Assembly: GCF_036227485.1 (NCBI RefSeq)
Contig: NZ_CP109479.1
Location: forward strand, 7,998,001-8,062,000
Source: Streptomyces sp. NBC_01451
GTDB taxonomy: Bacteria > Actinomycetota > Actinomycetes > Streptomycetales > Streptomycetaceae
Direction of reading: 5' to 3'
DNA: 64,000 nt
Position numbers and translations under genes: made by a program. Below are positions 21,842 through 30,424 of the stretch, one piece after another. The notes under the pieces are model-generated. The model did not search any database. It was not told the DNA's origin and worked only from the letters and a program-made list of their open reading frames with translations. Numbering within the stretch: the first letter of the stretch is position 1; the number at the start of each line of letters is the position of its first letter.

Positions 21842-21865
21842 TATTCCTGTCGGGTGACAGAAATT
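21842..21865. promoter_or_regulatory. second copy of the 24-bp TetR-type operator
   Basis: The site reads TATTCCTGTCGG then GTGACAGAAATT, matching the palindrome at 11936-11959 in 20 of 24 positions (right arm 11 of 12), and both are followed by AGG. It lies 24 bp upstream of the permease start codon, overlapping where the promoter should be. This links the permease to the carboxylase operon. Confidence 0.75.
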
Positions 21866-22278
21866 AGGGAGGCGCTGTTTCGCAGGGATGACGTGACCGT
21901 GTCGAGTCGGGACCCAAGTCCTCACGTACGGTTGGCGGCTCGTCGGCCGGGCCGCCTGACAGGGCTCGGCGGGGTCGTACCGGATCCGGCGACGTTCTCG
22001 CGCGGTGCCTTCAGGGCGCGGCGAAGGTGTGGTGCGGTGCCTTCAGGGCGCGGCGAAGGTGTGGTGCGGGGGGTGTGCTCGGTGGATCCTCGATCCCCGT
22101 CTGTTCCAGCGGGAACGTCAACCTGGCGCTGGGGGAGGGGAGTCGAGGGCCGCCCGGTCGCCCGGGCCGGGAAGACCCGCCCGGCCGGGGCGGTGTGCGG
22201 TCGGCCCGGCACCACGAGGGGCCGGGCCGGTGGGGCCGGGGCGGGTCGGGCCCGGCGGCTCGCGGAAAACGCGGAAAA
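21866..22278. other. gap upstream of the permease operator
   Basis: This 413-bp region shows no convincing gene. It contains the 32-bp tandem duplication at 22002-22065 and, near 22190-22260, GC-rich runs that can fold and may end the transcript of the siderophore-interacting protein gene coming from the right. Confidence 0.4.
22002..22065. repeat. perfect 32-bp tandem duplication
   Basis: Two exact head-to-tail copies (22002-22033 and 22034-22065) begin GCGGTGCCTTCAGGGC. Nothing else in the surrounding gap repeats. It looks like a recent slippage duplication in non-coding sequence. Confidence 0.9.
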
Positions 22279-23127
22279 TCAGGAGGTCGCCGGTTCCGCG
22301 GACTCCTGCTCCGCCTCCACCTGTGCGTTCCAGTCGCGCTTGGACGCCTGCCAGCCGTCCTCGTTGTGGCCGAGGCGCCAGTAGCCGGAGATCGAGAGAT
22401 CCTCGCGCGGGATCTCGCGCTCGACCCGCAGCAGTCGCCGCAGCTCCTTCACGAAGGCCGCCTCGCCGTGCACGAAGGCGTGGACGCGGCCCGCGGGGAA
22501 CTCCAGGGCGCGGACGGCCTCGACAAGGGCCTCGCCGAGGGGCCGCTCGCCGCGGTGCAGCCAGCGGACCTCCACGTCGGAGTCGATCTTCTGCTCCTCC
22601 TCGGGGCCGGAGATCTCCACGAAGGCGTATGCCTTGGCGCCGTGGGGCAGCGCCTCCAGGGCGCAGGCGATCGCGGGCAGCGCGCTCTCGTCCCCGGCGA
22701 GCAGATGCCAGTCGGCGTCGGGGTCGGGGGCGTAGGCGCCGCCGGGGCCGCCGAAGACCACCGTCTCGCCCGGCTGGACGCGCATCGCCCAGGGGCCGGC
22801 CAGGCCCTCGTCGCCGTGCAGGACGAAGTCGAGGGTCAGCTCGCGCAGTTCGGGGTCCCAGGCGCGCACCGTGTAGGTACGGGAGACCGGCCACTGTTCG
22901 CGCGGGAACTCCTCGCGGATGCGCTGGATGTCGAAGGGCTGCGGATAGGTGACGCCCTCGGCCGGAAACTGCAGCTTCACGTAGTGGTCGGTGCGGGTGC
23001 CGGCCGAGAACTCGGCGAGGCCGTCGCCGCCCAGGACCACGCGCTGCATGTGCGGGGTCAGTCGCTCGGTACGGACGACCTGCGCGGAGTGGAGCTTCGG
23101 AGCCCTGCGTTCCGGGCGCTCTGCCAT
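22279..23127 (-). CDS. siderophore-interacting protein, FAD-dependent ferric reductase type
   Basis: This 282-residue protein of the SIP/ViuB family releases iron from ferric siderophores in the cytoplasm by reduction. The FAD-binding segment SRTYTVRAWD, the GPWAMRVQPGETVVFGGPGG loop and the C-terminal NAD(P)H domain ending in GYWRLGHNEDGW fit the family. It is a single-gene unit with an iron box in the promoter, so it should be expressed when iron is scarce. No siderophore biosynthesis or uptake gene is next to it; a BtuF-like protein at 28515-29258 is not obviously linked. Confidence 0.9.
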   Translation of the reverse strand: MAERPERRAPKLHSAQVVRTERLTPHMQRVVLGGDGLAEFSAGTRTDHYVKLQFPAEGVTYPQPFDIQRIREEFPREQWPVSRTYTVRAWDPELRELTLDFVLHGDEGLAGPWAMRVQPGETVVFGGPGGAYAPDPDADWHLLAGDESALPAIACALEALPHGAKAYAFVEISGPEEEQKIDSDVEVRWLHRGERPLGEALVEAVRALEFPAGRVHAFVHGEAAFVKELRRLLRVEREIPREDLSISGYWRLGHNEDGWQASKRDWNAQVEAEQESAEPATS

Positions 23128-23144
23128 GACGGCCTCCCTGTTCC

Positions 23145-23163
23145 CTTGCTTAGGCTTACCTAA
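23145..23163 (-). promoter_or_regulatory. DtxR/DmdR-type iron box
   Basis: On the minus strand this reads TTAGGTAAGCCTAAGCAAG, matching the DtxR consensus (TTAGGTTAGSCTAACCTAA) at about 14 of the first 17 positions, with a CTTAGG...CCTAAG inverted pair. It starts 18 bp upstream of the siderophore-interacting protein start, where an iron-bound repressor would block transcription. Confidence 0.85.
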
Positions 23164-23293
23164 GTTAGCATCTCCCCCTGATTAAACCCTGTTACCCGAG
23201 GCGATTGATTTCGCAAAGATCCCTCAAAATGAGAGTGGCGTTCTCTGGACTCGGGTTGCCGTTCTCTCCGGGCAGGGCCTCGTGCCCGGTGGT

Positions 23294-23316
23294 GGGGCAC
23301 GAGTGCATCGTGCCCC
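23294..23316 (-). terminator. hairpin after the exonuclease gene
   Basis: Perfect 9-bp stem (23294-23302 and 23308-23316) with a 5-base loop, about 20 bases past the exonuclease stop in its direction of transcription. No U-tract. Confidence 0.7.
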
Positions 23317-23336
23317 AGGGACGGTGAGCGGGCGCC

Positions 23337-24281
23337 TCAGTGTCCGAGTGTCGTGAGCAATCTCTCCAACGAACCCCCAAGTCCCCAGCGGGCAGCGAGC
23401 GCGTCGAGCGCCGCGGGGTCGCGAGGGGTGCGCGGCACCGCTGTGTCGACATCCGGCAGTGGTACGTCGCCGGCCACCAGGACGACCTTCGGCGCGACCT
23501 CGACGTACGGCCGTGACTCGTCGAGGCGCTTGCGCTGCGACGGGGTCAGCTTCGCCTTCGGATCGTCGACCGCGGCCATGATCCCGGCCAGGTCGCCGAA
23601 CTCGGCCAGCAGCTTCGCTGCCGTCTTCTCGCCGATACCGGGCACACCGGGCAGTCCGTCGCTCGGGTCGCCCCGCAGCAGCGCGAGATCCGCGTACCCC
23701 CTTCCGGTGACCCCATACCTCTCGCGCAGCCAGGCCTCGTCGGTCAGCTGCAGCGAGCCCACGCCCTTGAGCGGGTACAGGACGCGCACTCCGCGCGCGT
23801 CGTCGACCAGCTGGTACAGGTCCCGGTCGCCGGTGACGATGTCGACGGGGCCCTCGGCGCGGCCGGTGAAGGTGCCGATCACATCGTCCGCCTCGTACCC
23901 CGCGACGCCCACGCGCGCGATGCCGAGCGCGTCCAGCACCGCCTCGATGACCGGCACCTGCGGCGACAGGGTGTCCGGCACCTCCTCCTCGTCCGGTCCC
24001 GTCTCGCGTTCCTCGGCGACGCGGTGGGCCTTGTACGAGGGGATCAGGTCGACCCGCCACTGGGGACGCCAGTCCGCGTCCATGCACGCCACCAGGAGGT
24101 CCGGCCGGTGGTCCTTGACCAGTCGGTCGATGAATTCGAGCAGCCCGCGCACGGCGTTCACCGGCGTGCCGTCCGGAGCCTTCACGGACTCCGGGACGCC
24201 GAAATAGGCGCGGAAATAGAGCGAGGCGGTGTCGAGGAGCATCAGTCGTCCGGTCACGCCCCGCATCATGCCGTACGCCAC
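23337..24281 (-). CDS. 5'-3' exonuclease (polymerase I N-terminal / flap-nuclease family)
   Basis: This 314-residue stand-alone nuclease is homologous to the 5'-3' exonuclease domain of DNA polymerase I. Metal-binding acidic residues are visible in LLDTASLYFRAYFG, CMDADWRPQ, GYEADDVIGTF and TGDRDLYQLV. The DNA-gripping H3TH motif reads GDPSDGLPGVPGIGEKTAAKLL. Such proteins act on flaps and RNA-DNA junctions in replication and repair. The listed start is the GTG at 24281; an ATG two or three codons in, or the GTG of GVTGRLMLLD, could be the real one. It is a single gene followed by a hairpin. Confidence 0.88.
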   Translation of the reverse strand: MAYGMMRGVTGRLMLLDTASLYFRAYFGVPESVKAPDGTPVNAVRGLLEFIDRLVKDHRPDLLVACMDADWRPQWRVDLIPSYKAHRVAEERETGPDEEEVPDTLSPQVPVIEAVLDALGIARVGVAGYEADDVIGTFTGRAEGPVDIVTGDRDLYQLVDDARGVRVLYPLKGVGSLQLTDEAWLRERYGVTGRGYADLALLRGDPSDGLPGVPGIGEKTAAKLLAEFGDLAGIMAAVDDPKAKLTPSQRKRLDESRPYVEVAPKVVLVAGDVPLPDVDTAVPRTPRDPAALDALAARWGLGGSLERLLTTLGH

Positions 24282-24528
24282 CGACAGTCACCCCGCGCGC
24301 CACTTTCCGGCACCCCCGGAGGTCCCGTCCCCACGCCTGACGTTGCCTGTGCGAAGACTTGTGAACTGGCCCACTCCTTCGTTTGCCCATGTCGGGCATG
24401 GGCAGGTGCGGCCACTGGCAGACACGGTTGTTCGCGCAACCGCCGTAGAGCGAAGAGCGCGGCCGAAGTGACACGACGAAGTGACACGACCGAAGAGCAC
24501 GACTGACGTACACGACCGAGGGGCACCC

Positions 24529-25632
24529 TTGTCATCCAGGCTTGAGGCCGAGCATCTGTACAAGGTGTTCGGCAGACGACCCGGCGACGCGGTCACCCGG
24601 CTCGAAGCGGGAGCCGGCCGCGACGCACTGCGCGACGACGGCACCACAGCCGCCGTCATCGACGCTTCCTTCACCGTGGCACCCGGCGAGATCTTCGTCG
24701 TCATGGGCCTGTCCGGCTCCGGCAAGTCGACGCTGCTGCGCATGCTCAACGGCCTGCTGGAACCCACGGCCGGACACGTCCGCTTCGACGGCCGGGACCT
24801 GACAGCGCTCGGCGACCGCGAACTGCGCGCGCTGCGGGCGAACAGGATCAGCATGGTCTTCCAGCACTTCGCGCTCTTCCCGCACCGCAGCGTCCGCGAG
24901 AACGCGGCCTACGGCCTGTCCGTGCAGGGCGTGCCCCGCGCCGAGCGCGAGCGCCGCGCCGACGAGGCGCTCGCCCTGTGCGGTCTGGCCGGCTGGGAGG
25001 ACTCGTGGCCCGACGAGCTGTCCGGCGGCATGCAGCAGCGCGTGGGCCTGGCCCGGGCACTCGCCACCGACGCCGACCTGCTGCTCATGGACGAGTCGTT
25101 CAGCGCGCTCGACCCGCTGATCCGCCGTGACATGCAGGACCAGCTGCTGGAACTCCAGAAGACCCTCAAGAAGACCATCGTGTTCATCACCCACGACCTC
25201 AACGAGGCCATGCGCCTGGGTGACCGCATCGCCGTCATGCGCGACGGCCGCATCGTCCAGACCGGCACCGCGGAGGACATCCTCGTCCGCCCCGCCGACG
25301 ACTACGTCGCCTCCTTCACCAAGGACGTCGACCGCTCCCGCGTGCTCACCGCGCGCGCCGTCATGGACCCGGACACCCGCGGCGACGAGGCCGACTGCGA
25401 CTGCCCGACGGCGACGCCCGACACGCCGTTCACCGAACTCTGCGCGCTGAGCGCCCGGCTGTCCCACCCGGTCGCGGTGCTCACCGGGGACGGCGAACTG
25501 GTCGGTGTCGTACGGCGACAGCGCCTCGTCGGCTTCCTGGGCGACCGGCAGGGCGCCCCCGAGCCCTGCGACAGCCCGGATGTCCCGGACCGTGCGGCCC
25601 TGACCGAGGGGAAGGTGACCGCCCGTGCCTAG
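24529..25632 (+). CDS. glycine betaine/proline ABC transporter ATP-binding protein
   Basis: This ProV/OpuAA-type ATPase (367 residues from the chosen start) has Walker A GLSGSGKST, Q-loop VFQHFALFPHRSV, signature LSGGMQQR and Walker B LLLMDESFSALDP. A C-terminal regulatory region of about 90 residues corresponds to the CBS module that senses ionic strength in OpuA. I chose TTG 24529 because GAGGGG precedes it by 5 bases; GTG 24481 lies upstream in frame without a good ribosome site. The last 8 bp overlap the fused permease/binding-protein gene, so the two form an operon for uptake of a compatible solute. Confidence 0.9.
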   Translation: MSSRLEAEHLYKVFGRRPGDAVTRLEAGAGRDALRDDGTTAAVIDASFTVAPGEIFVVMGLSGSGKSTLLRMLNGLLEPTAGHVRFDGRDLTALGDRELRALRANRISMVFQHFALFPHRSVRENAAYGLSVQGVPRAERERRADEALALCGLAGWEDSWPDELSGGMQQRVGLARALATDADLLLMDESFSALDPLIRRDMQDQLLELQKTLKKTIVFITHDLNEAMRLGDRIAVMRDGRIVQTGTAEDILVRPADDYVASFTKDVDRSRVLTARAVMDPDTRGDEADCDCPTATPDTPFTELCALSARLSHPVAVLTGDGELVGVVRRQRLVGFLGDRQGAPEPCDSPDVPDRAALTEGKVTARA

Positions 25633-27463
25633 GTTCCGGCTCGGCGACCGGGTCGACGACGGCGTCAGCTGGCTCGTCGACCACATGTCCTGGCTCTTCG
25701 ACGCGATCAAGATGGTCGTGGAGGGCCTGTACGACGGCATCAACGCCGTGCTCACCGCCCCCGAGCCCCTCCTCCTGGCAGGCATCCTCGCGGTGGCCGC
25801 CTGGTGGCTGCGCGGCCTGGTCGCGGGCGTGCTCGCCTTCGCCGGATTCGCGCTCGTCGACTCCATGGCCCTGTGGGACAAGGCCATGTCGACGCTCGCC
25901 CTGGTGCTCGTCGCCACCCTGATCGCCCTGGTGATCTCGATCCCGCTGGGCATCTGGGCGGCCCGCTCCAGGACGGTCAGCGCCGTCGCACGGCCCGTCC
26001 TGGACCTGCTCCAGACGATGCCGTCGATGGTGCTGCTGATCCCGGCGATCCTGTTCTTCGGCATGGGCGTCCCGGCGGGCGTCGTCGCCACCCTGATCTT
26101 CGCCCTCGCGCCCGGCGTACGCATGACCGAGCTCGGTATCCGGCAGGTCGACGCCGAACTCGTCGAGGCCGCCGAGGCGTTCGGCACCCCGCCCCGCGAC
26201 ACCCTGCTGCGCGTGCAGTTGCCGCTCGCTCTCCCGACGATCATGGCGGGCGTCAACCAGGTCATCATGCTCGGCCTGTCCATGGTCGTCATCGCCGGCA
26301 TGGTCGGCACCGGCGGGCTCGGCGGCGCCGTCAACGAGGCCATCGGCCAGCTCGACATCGGCCTCGGCTTCGAGGCGGGTCTCGGCATCGTCGTCCTCGC
26401 CGTCTACCTCGACCGGATGACCGGCGCGCTCGGCGCCCAGATCTCCCCGCTGGGCCGCCGCGCCGCCGCCAAGGCCCGTACCGCGGGCACCCCGAAGCTC
26501 TGGAACCACCGCCCCAGCCCGGTCCTCGCGCTCGCCGGTGTGCTCGTCCTGGCGCTCGTCGCGGGCGGCCTCGGCGTCTTCGGTTCCTCCGCGCAGGACA
26601 GCCGGGTCACCGGAGCGGACGTGGGCCGGGGCAAGAAGGTCACCATCGGCTACATCCCCTGGGACGAGGGCATCGCCACCACGTTCCTGTGGAAGGAGCT
26701 CCTGGAGGAGCGCGGCTTCGACGTCACCACCACCCAGTACGCGGCCGGCCCGCTGTACACGGGTCTGGCCACCGGCCAGATCGACTTCCAGACGGACGCT
26801 TGGCTGCCCGTCACCCACGCCGAGTACTGGAAGAAGTACGGCGACCGGCTGGAGGACCTGGGCAAGTGGTACGGCCCCACCTCGCTGGAGCTGGCCGTCC
26901 CCTCGTACGTGAAGGGTGTCGACTCGCTCGCCGACCTCAAGGGACAGTCGTCGAAGTTCAAGGGCCGGATCGTCGGCATCGAACCGAGCGCCGGGATGAT
27001 GGGCCTCCTCAAGGACAAGGTCCTGGGCGAGTACGGCCTCGGCGGCGAGTACGAGGTCGTCGACGGCTCCACCCCGGCCATGCTCGCCGAACTCAAGCGC
27101 GCGTACGCCAAGAAGGAACCGATCGCCGTCACCCTCTGGTCGCCGCACTGGGCGTACAGCGACTACGACCTGAAGAAGCTCAAGGACCCCAAGGGCGCCT
27201 GGGGCAAGGGCGACGGTGTGCACACGCTCGCCCGAGAGGGCTTCGCCGACGACAACCCCGAGGTCGGCGGCTGGCTGAAGAAGTTCTCCATGACGGAGAA
27301 ACAGCTCACCGGTCTGGAGGCGCGCATCCAGCAGGCGGGCAAGGGCGGGGAGCAGGACGCCGTCCGTGCCTGGCTCAAGGCGAACCCCGGGCTCGCCGAA
27401 AAATGGGCACCGGTCGGCGATTCCGAGGGGAAGAGCGGTGCGAAAGGGGTATCGAACAGCTGA
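25625..27463 (+). CDS. fused glycine betaine ABC permease and substrate-binding protein
   Basis: This 612-residue fusion is like OpuABC. The N-terminal half (to about residue 290) is a ProW-type permease with several membrane helices and the EAA loop (ELVEAAEAFGTPPRDTLLRVQLPLALPTI). After a further membrane helix (about 300-322) comes an OpuAC/ProX-type binding domain (VTIGYIPWDEGIATTFLWKELLEERGF... to the end), tethered on the outer face. Aromatic residues (Trp, Tyr) that form the betaine cage are plentiful, for example DFQTDAWLPVTHAEYW. The GTG start at 25625 overlaps the ATPase gene by 8 bp. Expected role: import of glycine betaine or proline betaine under osmotic stress. Confidence 0.92.
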   Translation: MPRFRLGDRVDDGVSWLVDHMSWLFDAIKMVVEGLYDGINAVLTAPEPLLLAGILAVAAWWLRGLVAGVLAFAGFALVDSMALWDKAMSTLALVLVATLIALVISIPLGIWAARSRTVSAVARPVLDLLQTMPSMVLLIPAILFFGMGVPAGVVATLIFALAPGVRMTELGIRQVDAELVEAAEAFGTPPRDTLLRVQLPLALPTIMAGVNQVIMLGLSMVVIAGMVGTGGLGGAVNEAIGQLDIGLGFEAGLGIVVLAVYLDRMTGALGAQISPLGRRAAAKARTAGTPKLWNHRPSPVLALAGVLVLALVAGGLGVFGSSAQDSRVTGADVGRGKKVTIGYIPWDEGIATTFLWKELLEERGFDVTTTQYAAGPLYTGLATGQIDFQTDAWLPVTHAEYWKKYGDRLEDLGKWYGPTSLELAVPSYVKGVDSLADLKGQSSKFKGRIVGIEPSAGMMGLLKDKVLGEYGLGGEYEVVDGSTPAMLAELKRAYAKKEPIAVTLWSPHWAYSDYDLKKLKDPKGAWGKGDGVHTLAREGFADDNPEVGGWLKKFSMTEKQLTGLEARIQQAGKGGEQDAVRAWLKANPGLAEKWAPVGDSEGKSGAKGVSNS

Positions 27464-27494
27464 GGGAGCCGCTCAGGAGGGGTGGGTCGAGCCG

Positions 27495-27522
27495 GGAGGC
27501 ACGCGCGTGCGCGGGTGCCTCC
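27495..27522 (+). terminator. hairpin after the betaine transporter operon
   Basis: Arms GGAGGCAC (27495-27502) and GTGCCTCC (27515-27522) pair perfectly across a GC-rich 12-base loop, beginning 31 bases past the stop codon. No U-tract. Confidence 0.65.
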
Positions 27523-27929
27523 GGTGCGGCCCACCCCTCGCGGCGTTCCCGGACGGACACGTTCCGCGGGCGACAGGGATCCGGCCAACCACGGAGCGCT
27601 AGGCCATCACCTTGGCTCGGTCGCCCCATGGTGCGGTCCCGCTGGTCAGGTCCGCCGCCCGCGCGCGTGGAGGGGCGTCACGAAGGGCTTCGCGGCCCAT
27701 CCGCTGGCGCGAACTGTGAGGGTCGCACCCGGCTCGGGGGGACACCGATGTGACGGGCGCGTGAAACGGTTTGACGAACATGCGTAGGGTGCAAGGAAGT
27801 CATCAGGGAACGCGTCGTGCATGGTTCGGAGACGATCCGGCGAACAGCCACCGAACACGCGGCGCGATGCGCTGTGATGGGACGTACGCCACCGGGACGC
27901 GACGACGAGCCGAGGAGGGAGCCGGAGCT
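27523..27929. other. gap before the XRE-cupin regulator
   Basis: This 407-bp non-coding stretch is less GC-biased from about 27740 onwards and must hold the promoter of the regulator gene. An in-frame upstream extension of that gene (from 27771) lacks coding bias and a ribosome site. No further structure recognised. Confidence 0.4.
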
Positions 27930-28499
27930 ATGGGCGACCACAAAGAACAGCCCCTGCGGGTGGGCGCGGCCGTCCGGCGCCGCCGCCGGGCGCTGGAACT
28001 CACCCTCGCCGTCGTGGCCGAGCGCAGCGGCCTGTCGGTGCCCTTCCTGAGCCAGATCGAGAACGAGCGGGCGCGGCCCAGCCGCGGCTCCCTGGAGAAG
28101 GTCGCCGACGCCCTGCGCACCACCGCGGTCGAACTCCTCGCGGCGGCCGACCCGGCGTGCAGCGTCGACGTCGTCCGCGCGGACGCCCTCGAACCCGCCC
28201 CCGACGAGCCCCTGGTGCGCTCCCTCGTGCGCGGCCACCAGCAGCTGCACGCCATGGAGTTCACCGGGGACCACGACGCCGGCCGCGAATTCCAGCACCG
28301 CAACGACGAGTTGATGTACGTCGCGGACGGAGCCGTCGAGATCGAGGCGGAGGGCCGCGCACACCGGCTCGGCCGCGGCGACACGCTGTACCTGACGGGC
28401 GGCGTGCGGCACCGCTGGCGGGCGACCGTCCCGGACACCCGGGTGATCGTGGTGGCGGTGGCGGAACACATCGAGGCGGTGCAGGACGGGCGGCGCTGA
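27930..28499 (+). CDS. XRE-family regulator with C-terminal cupin
   Basis: This 189-residue protein has an N-terminal helix-turn-helix (about residues 10-65, core LTLAVVAERSGLSVPFLSQIENERARPS) and a C-terminal cupin barrel (FQHRNDELMYVADGAVEIEAEGRAHRLGRGDTLYL). This architecture is used by regulators that sense small ligands through the cupin. ATG 27930 follows GAGGAGGGAGCC. The next gene starts 15 bp downstream, so the two are probably co-transcribed. Its targets are unknown; the downstream metal-receptor-like gene is the nearest candidate. Confidence 0.88.
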   Translation: MGDHKEQPLRVGAAVRRRRRALELTLAVVAERSGLSVPFLSQIENERARPSRGSLEKVADALRTTAVELLAAADPACSVDVVRADALEPAPDEPLVRSLVRGHQQLHAMEFTGDHDAGREFQHRNDELMYVADGAVEIEAEGRAHRLGRGDTLYLTGGVRHRWRATVPDTRVIVVAVAEHIEAVQDGRR

Positions 28500-28514
28500 G
28501 ATGCCCGGTCGGCC

Positions 28515-29258
28515 ATGAGGGTGATCTCGCTGGTGCCGTCCCTGACGGAGGCGGTCGCGGTCACGGTGCCCGGTGTTCTCGTCGGGGCCACGGACTGGTG
28601 CAGCCACCCGGCCGACCTCGGCGCCGACGTCGTACGCGTCGGGGGCACCAAGAACCCCGAGGTCGGGCGGATCGTCGAACTCGCCCCTGATCTCGTCGTC
28701 GCCAACGAGGAGGAGAACCGCGAACCCGACCTCGCCGCCCTGCGCGCGGCGGGCGTCGAGGTGCTGCTCACCGAAGTGCGGAACGTGCCGCAGGCGTTCA
28801 GGGAACTGGAGCGGGTGGTGACGGCGTGCGGCGCCGGATCGCGCCCCCGGTGGCTGGACGACGCGGAGAAGGCGTGGTCGGCGCCGGAGCGCTGGTGGGG
28901 GACGGCCGCCGACGGTCGCACGACCGCTGTCGTGCCGATCTGGCGGCGCCCCTGGATGGTGCTCGGGCGGGACACCTTCGCCGGTGACGTGCTGGCGCGG
29001 CTGGGCGTCGACAACGCGTACGCGGGCCACGCCGAACGCTATCCGCGCGTACCGGTCGAGGAACTGCGGGCCGCCGCGCGCACCGGGATGGTCGTCCTGC
29101 CCGACGAGCCGTACCGCTTCACCGCCGAGGACGGTCCGGAGGCGTTCGAGGGGCTGCCCTGCGCGCTCGTCAGCGGACGCCACCTCACCTGGTACGGGCC
29201 GTCACTGGGCGAGGCGCCACGGGTGCTGGGCGAGGCCCTGCGAGCAGCTCACCGCTGA
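28515..29258 (+). CDS. BtuF-like helical-backbone metal receptor protein
   Basis: This 247-residue protein is homologous to class III periplasmic binding proteins such as BtuF (VISLVPSLTEAV..., VRVGGTKNPEVGRIVELAPDLVVAN..., FAGDVLARLGVDNAY). Unlike transporter components it has no signal peptide or lipobox, and no permease or ATPase gene is nearby. It is probably cytoplasmic, of a type often annotated as helical backbone metal receptor or cobalamin-binding protein. It lies 15 bp after the XRE-cupin gene, and its 3' end overlaps the convergent exporter gene by 74 bp, a sizeable antisense overlap. Ligand unknown. Confidence 0.8.
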   Translation: MRVISLVPSLTEAVAVTVPGVLVGATDWCSHPADLGADVVRVGGTKNPEVGRIVELAPDLVVANEEENREPDLAALRAAGVEVLLTEVRNVPQAFRELERVVTACGAGSRPRWLDDAEKAWSAPERWWGTAADGRTTAVVPIWRRPWMVLGRDTFAGDVLARLGVDNAYAGHAERYPRVPVEELRAAARTGMVVLPDEPYRFTAEDGPEAFEGLPCALVSGRHLTWYGPSLGEAPRVLGEALRAAHR

Positions 29259-30354
29259 CCAGGCCCCGGACGGTACGGCTGGCGGCGCCGGCCCAGGCGG
29301 ATACGAGCAGCGCGTACAGGGCGACGGCGAGGACGTCGAAGGCGGCGAGCCCGGTGTGCCGGCCGAGACTCTCCGCGCCGGTGACGCAGGTGCCCACCGG
29401 GAAGGTGAAGGCCCACCACGTCATCGTGAAACCCATGCCCCGGCGCCGGGCGCGCAGCACCAGCGCACCGGCGAGGGCGAGCCACAGCAGAGCGAAGCCC
29501 ATGACGGGAACGCCGTAGAGGACGGCGGCGGCAGCGGCGACGGCGTGCGGGAGGTGTACGACGTCGGGGGCGAGGTCGGCGAAGTTGCCGGCGGCGGTGG
29601 TGGACTGGCCGAGCGGGCCCAGGACCAGGAACAGGGTCGGAGTGAGGGCGAGCGGGAGCGAACCCGTCGTGACGAGGCGCGCGAAGACGACCGGCAGCAT
29701 CACGAGGGTCGCGAGCAGACTCAGGCCGAACATGGCCAGGCAGGCGAACAGCAGCGTCTGCCGCCCCTGCCCGGGCGGGAGACGGGCGGCGAGAAGCGGG
29801 CCGAGTGCCGCGGACACCATGGGCGCGACGACGGGGAGCAGCCATACGGGGCTGGGCGTGGCGCGGCGTACGACCAGCAGGTACGGCACGGCGACGGCGG
29901 CGGCGAGTCCGACGACCGTCCCGGCGGTGAACAGGACCGCGTCCAGGGCGAGGGCGGCCGGGAGGCCGATCCAGTCCCGGCCGACGACGAGAGCGCCGCC
30001 GCCGACGGCCGTCAGGGCCATGGCGAGGCAGCCGTAGAAGGGTGCCGTCGCCGGGTCGAGGAGGTGGGCGCGGGCCTGGTCGCGGTGGTGGGCCCAGTGC
30101 AGGGCGCGGGCGCCGAGCAGCGCGAGGAGGAGGGCCAGGGAGAGGGCCCACACGGCCGTGCAGACGGTACGCGGTCCGGGGATGCCGTCCGCGCCGGGGA
30201 GACCGGCACCCGCGGTGCCCACGATGGCGGTGCCCATGACGGGGGCGTACCAGTTGGGGCCGAGACGGCGGAGGCCGCGAGGGGAGAAGCGGGCCCGGGG
30301 CCGGGAACGGGGGAGAGGGCGGGTGAGGGCGCGGGCGGGTGCTGCGGTGGCCAT
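29185..30354 (-). CDS. TDT-family (TehA/SLAC1-like) transporter
   Basis: This 389-residue membrane protein with about ten hydrophobic helices belongs to the tellurite-resistance/dicarboxylate transporter family (start RRLGPNWYAPVMGTAIVGTAGAG; later GPLGQSTTAAGNFADLAPD and MTWWAFTFPVGTC). Members move C4-dicarboxylates, sulfite or other anions. ATG 30354 is preceded by AAGGA at 4-5 bases. It is divergent from a LysR gene, starting 71 bp apart, so that regulator probably controls it. The LysR-TDT pairing is seen with sulfite exporters and with malate transporters; the substrate here is open. Confidence 0.87.
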   Translation of the reverse strand: MATAAPARALTRPLPRSRPRARFSPRGLRRLGPNWYAPVMGTAIVGTAGAGLPGADGIPGPRTVCTAVWALSLALLLALLGARALHWAHHRDQARAHLLDPATAPFYGCLAMALTAVGGGALVVGRDWIGLPAALALDAVLFTAGTVVGLAAAVAVPYLLVVRRATPSPVWLLPVVAPMVSAALGPLLAARLPPGQGRQTLLFACLAMFGLSLLATLVMLPVVFARLVTTGSLPLALTPTLFLVLGPLGQSTTAAGNFADLAPDVVHLPHAVAAAAAVLYGVPVMGFALLWLALAGALVLRARRRGMGFTMTWWAFTFPVGTCVTGAESLGRHTGLAAFDVLAVALYALLVSAWAGAASRTVRGLVSGELLAGPRPAPVAPRPVTARTR

Positions 30355-30424
30355 GTCCTTACCGTCGCGCGGGGTGAGGACGGTCACCAGGGGGTTCCGG
30401 TGAATGAGGGCATAAGCTGGATCT

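Noticed and set aside
24466..24528. Direct repeat GAAGTGACACGAC before the betaine transporter as a regulator site
   Set aside because: It is a 13-base neighbouring repeat overlapping a possible alternative start (GTG 24481). There is no symmetry or second occurrence to support an operator.
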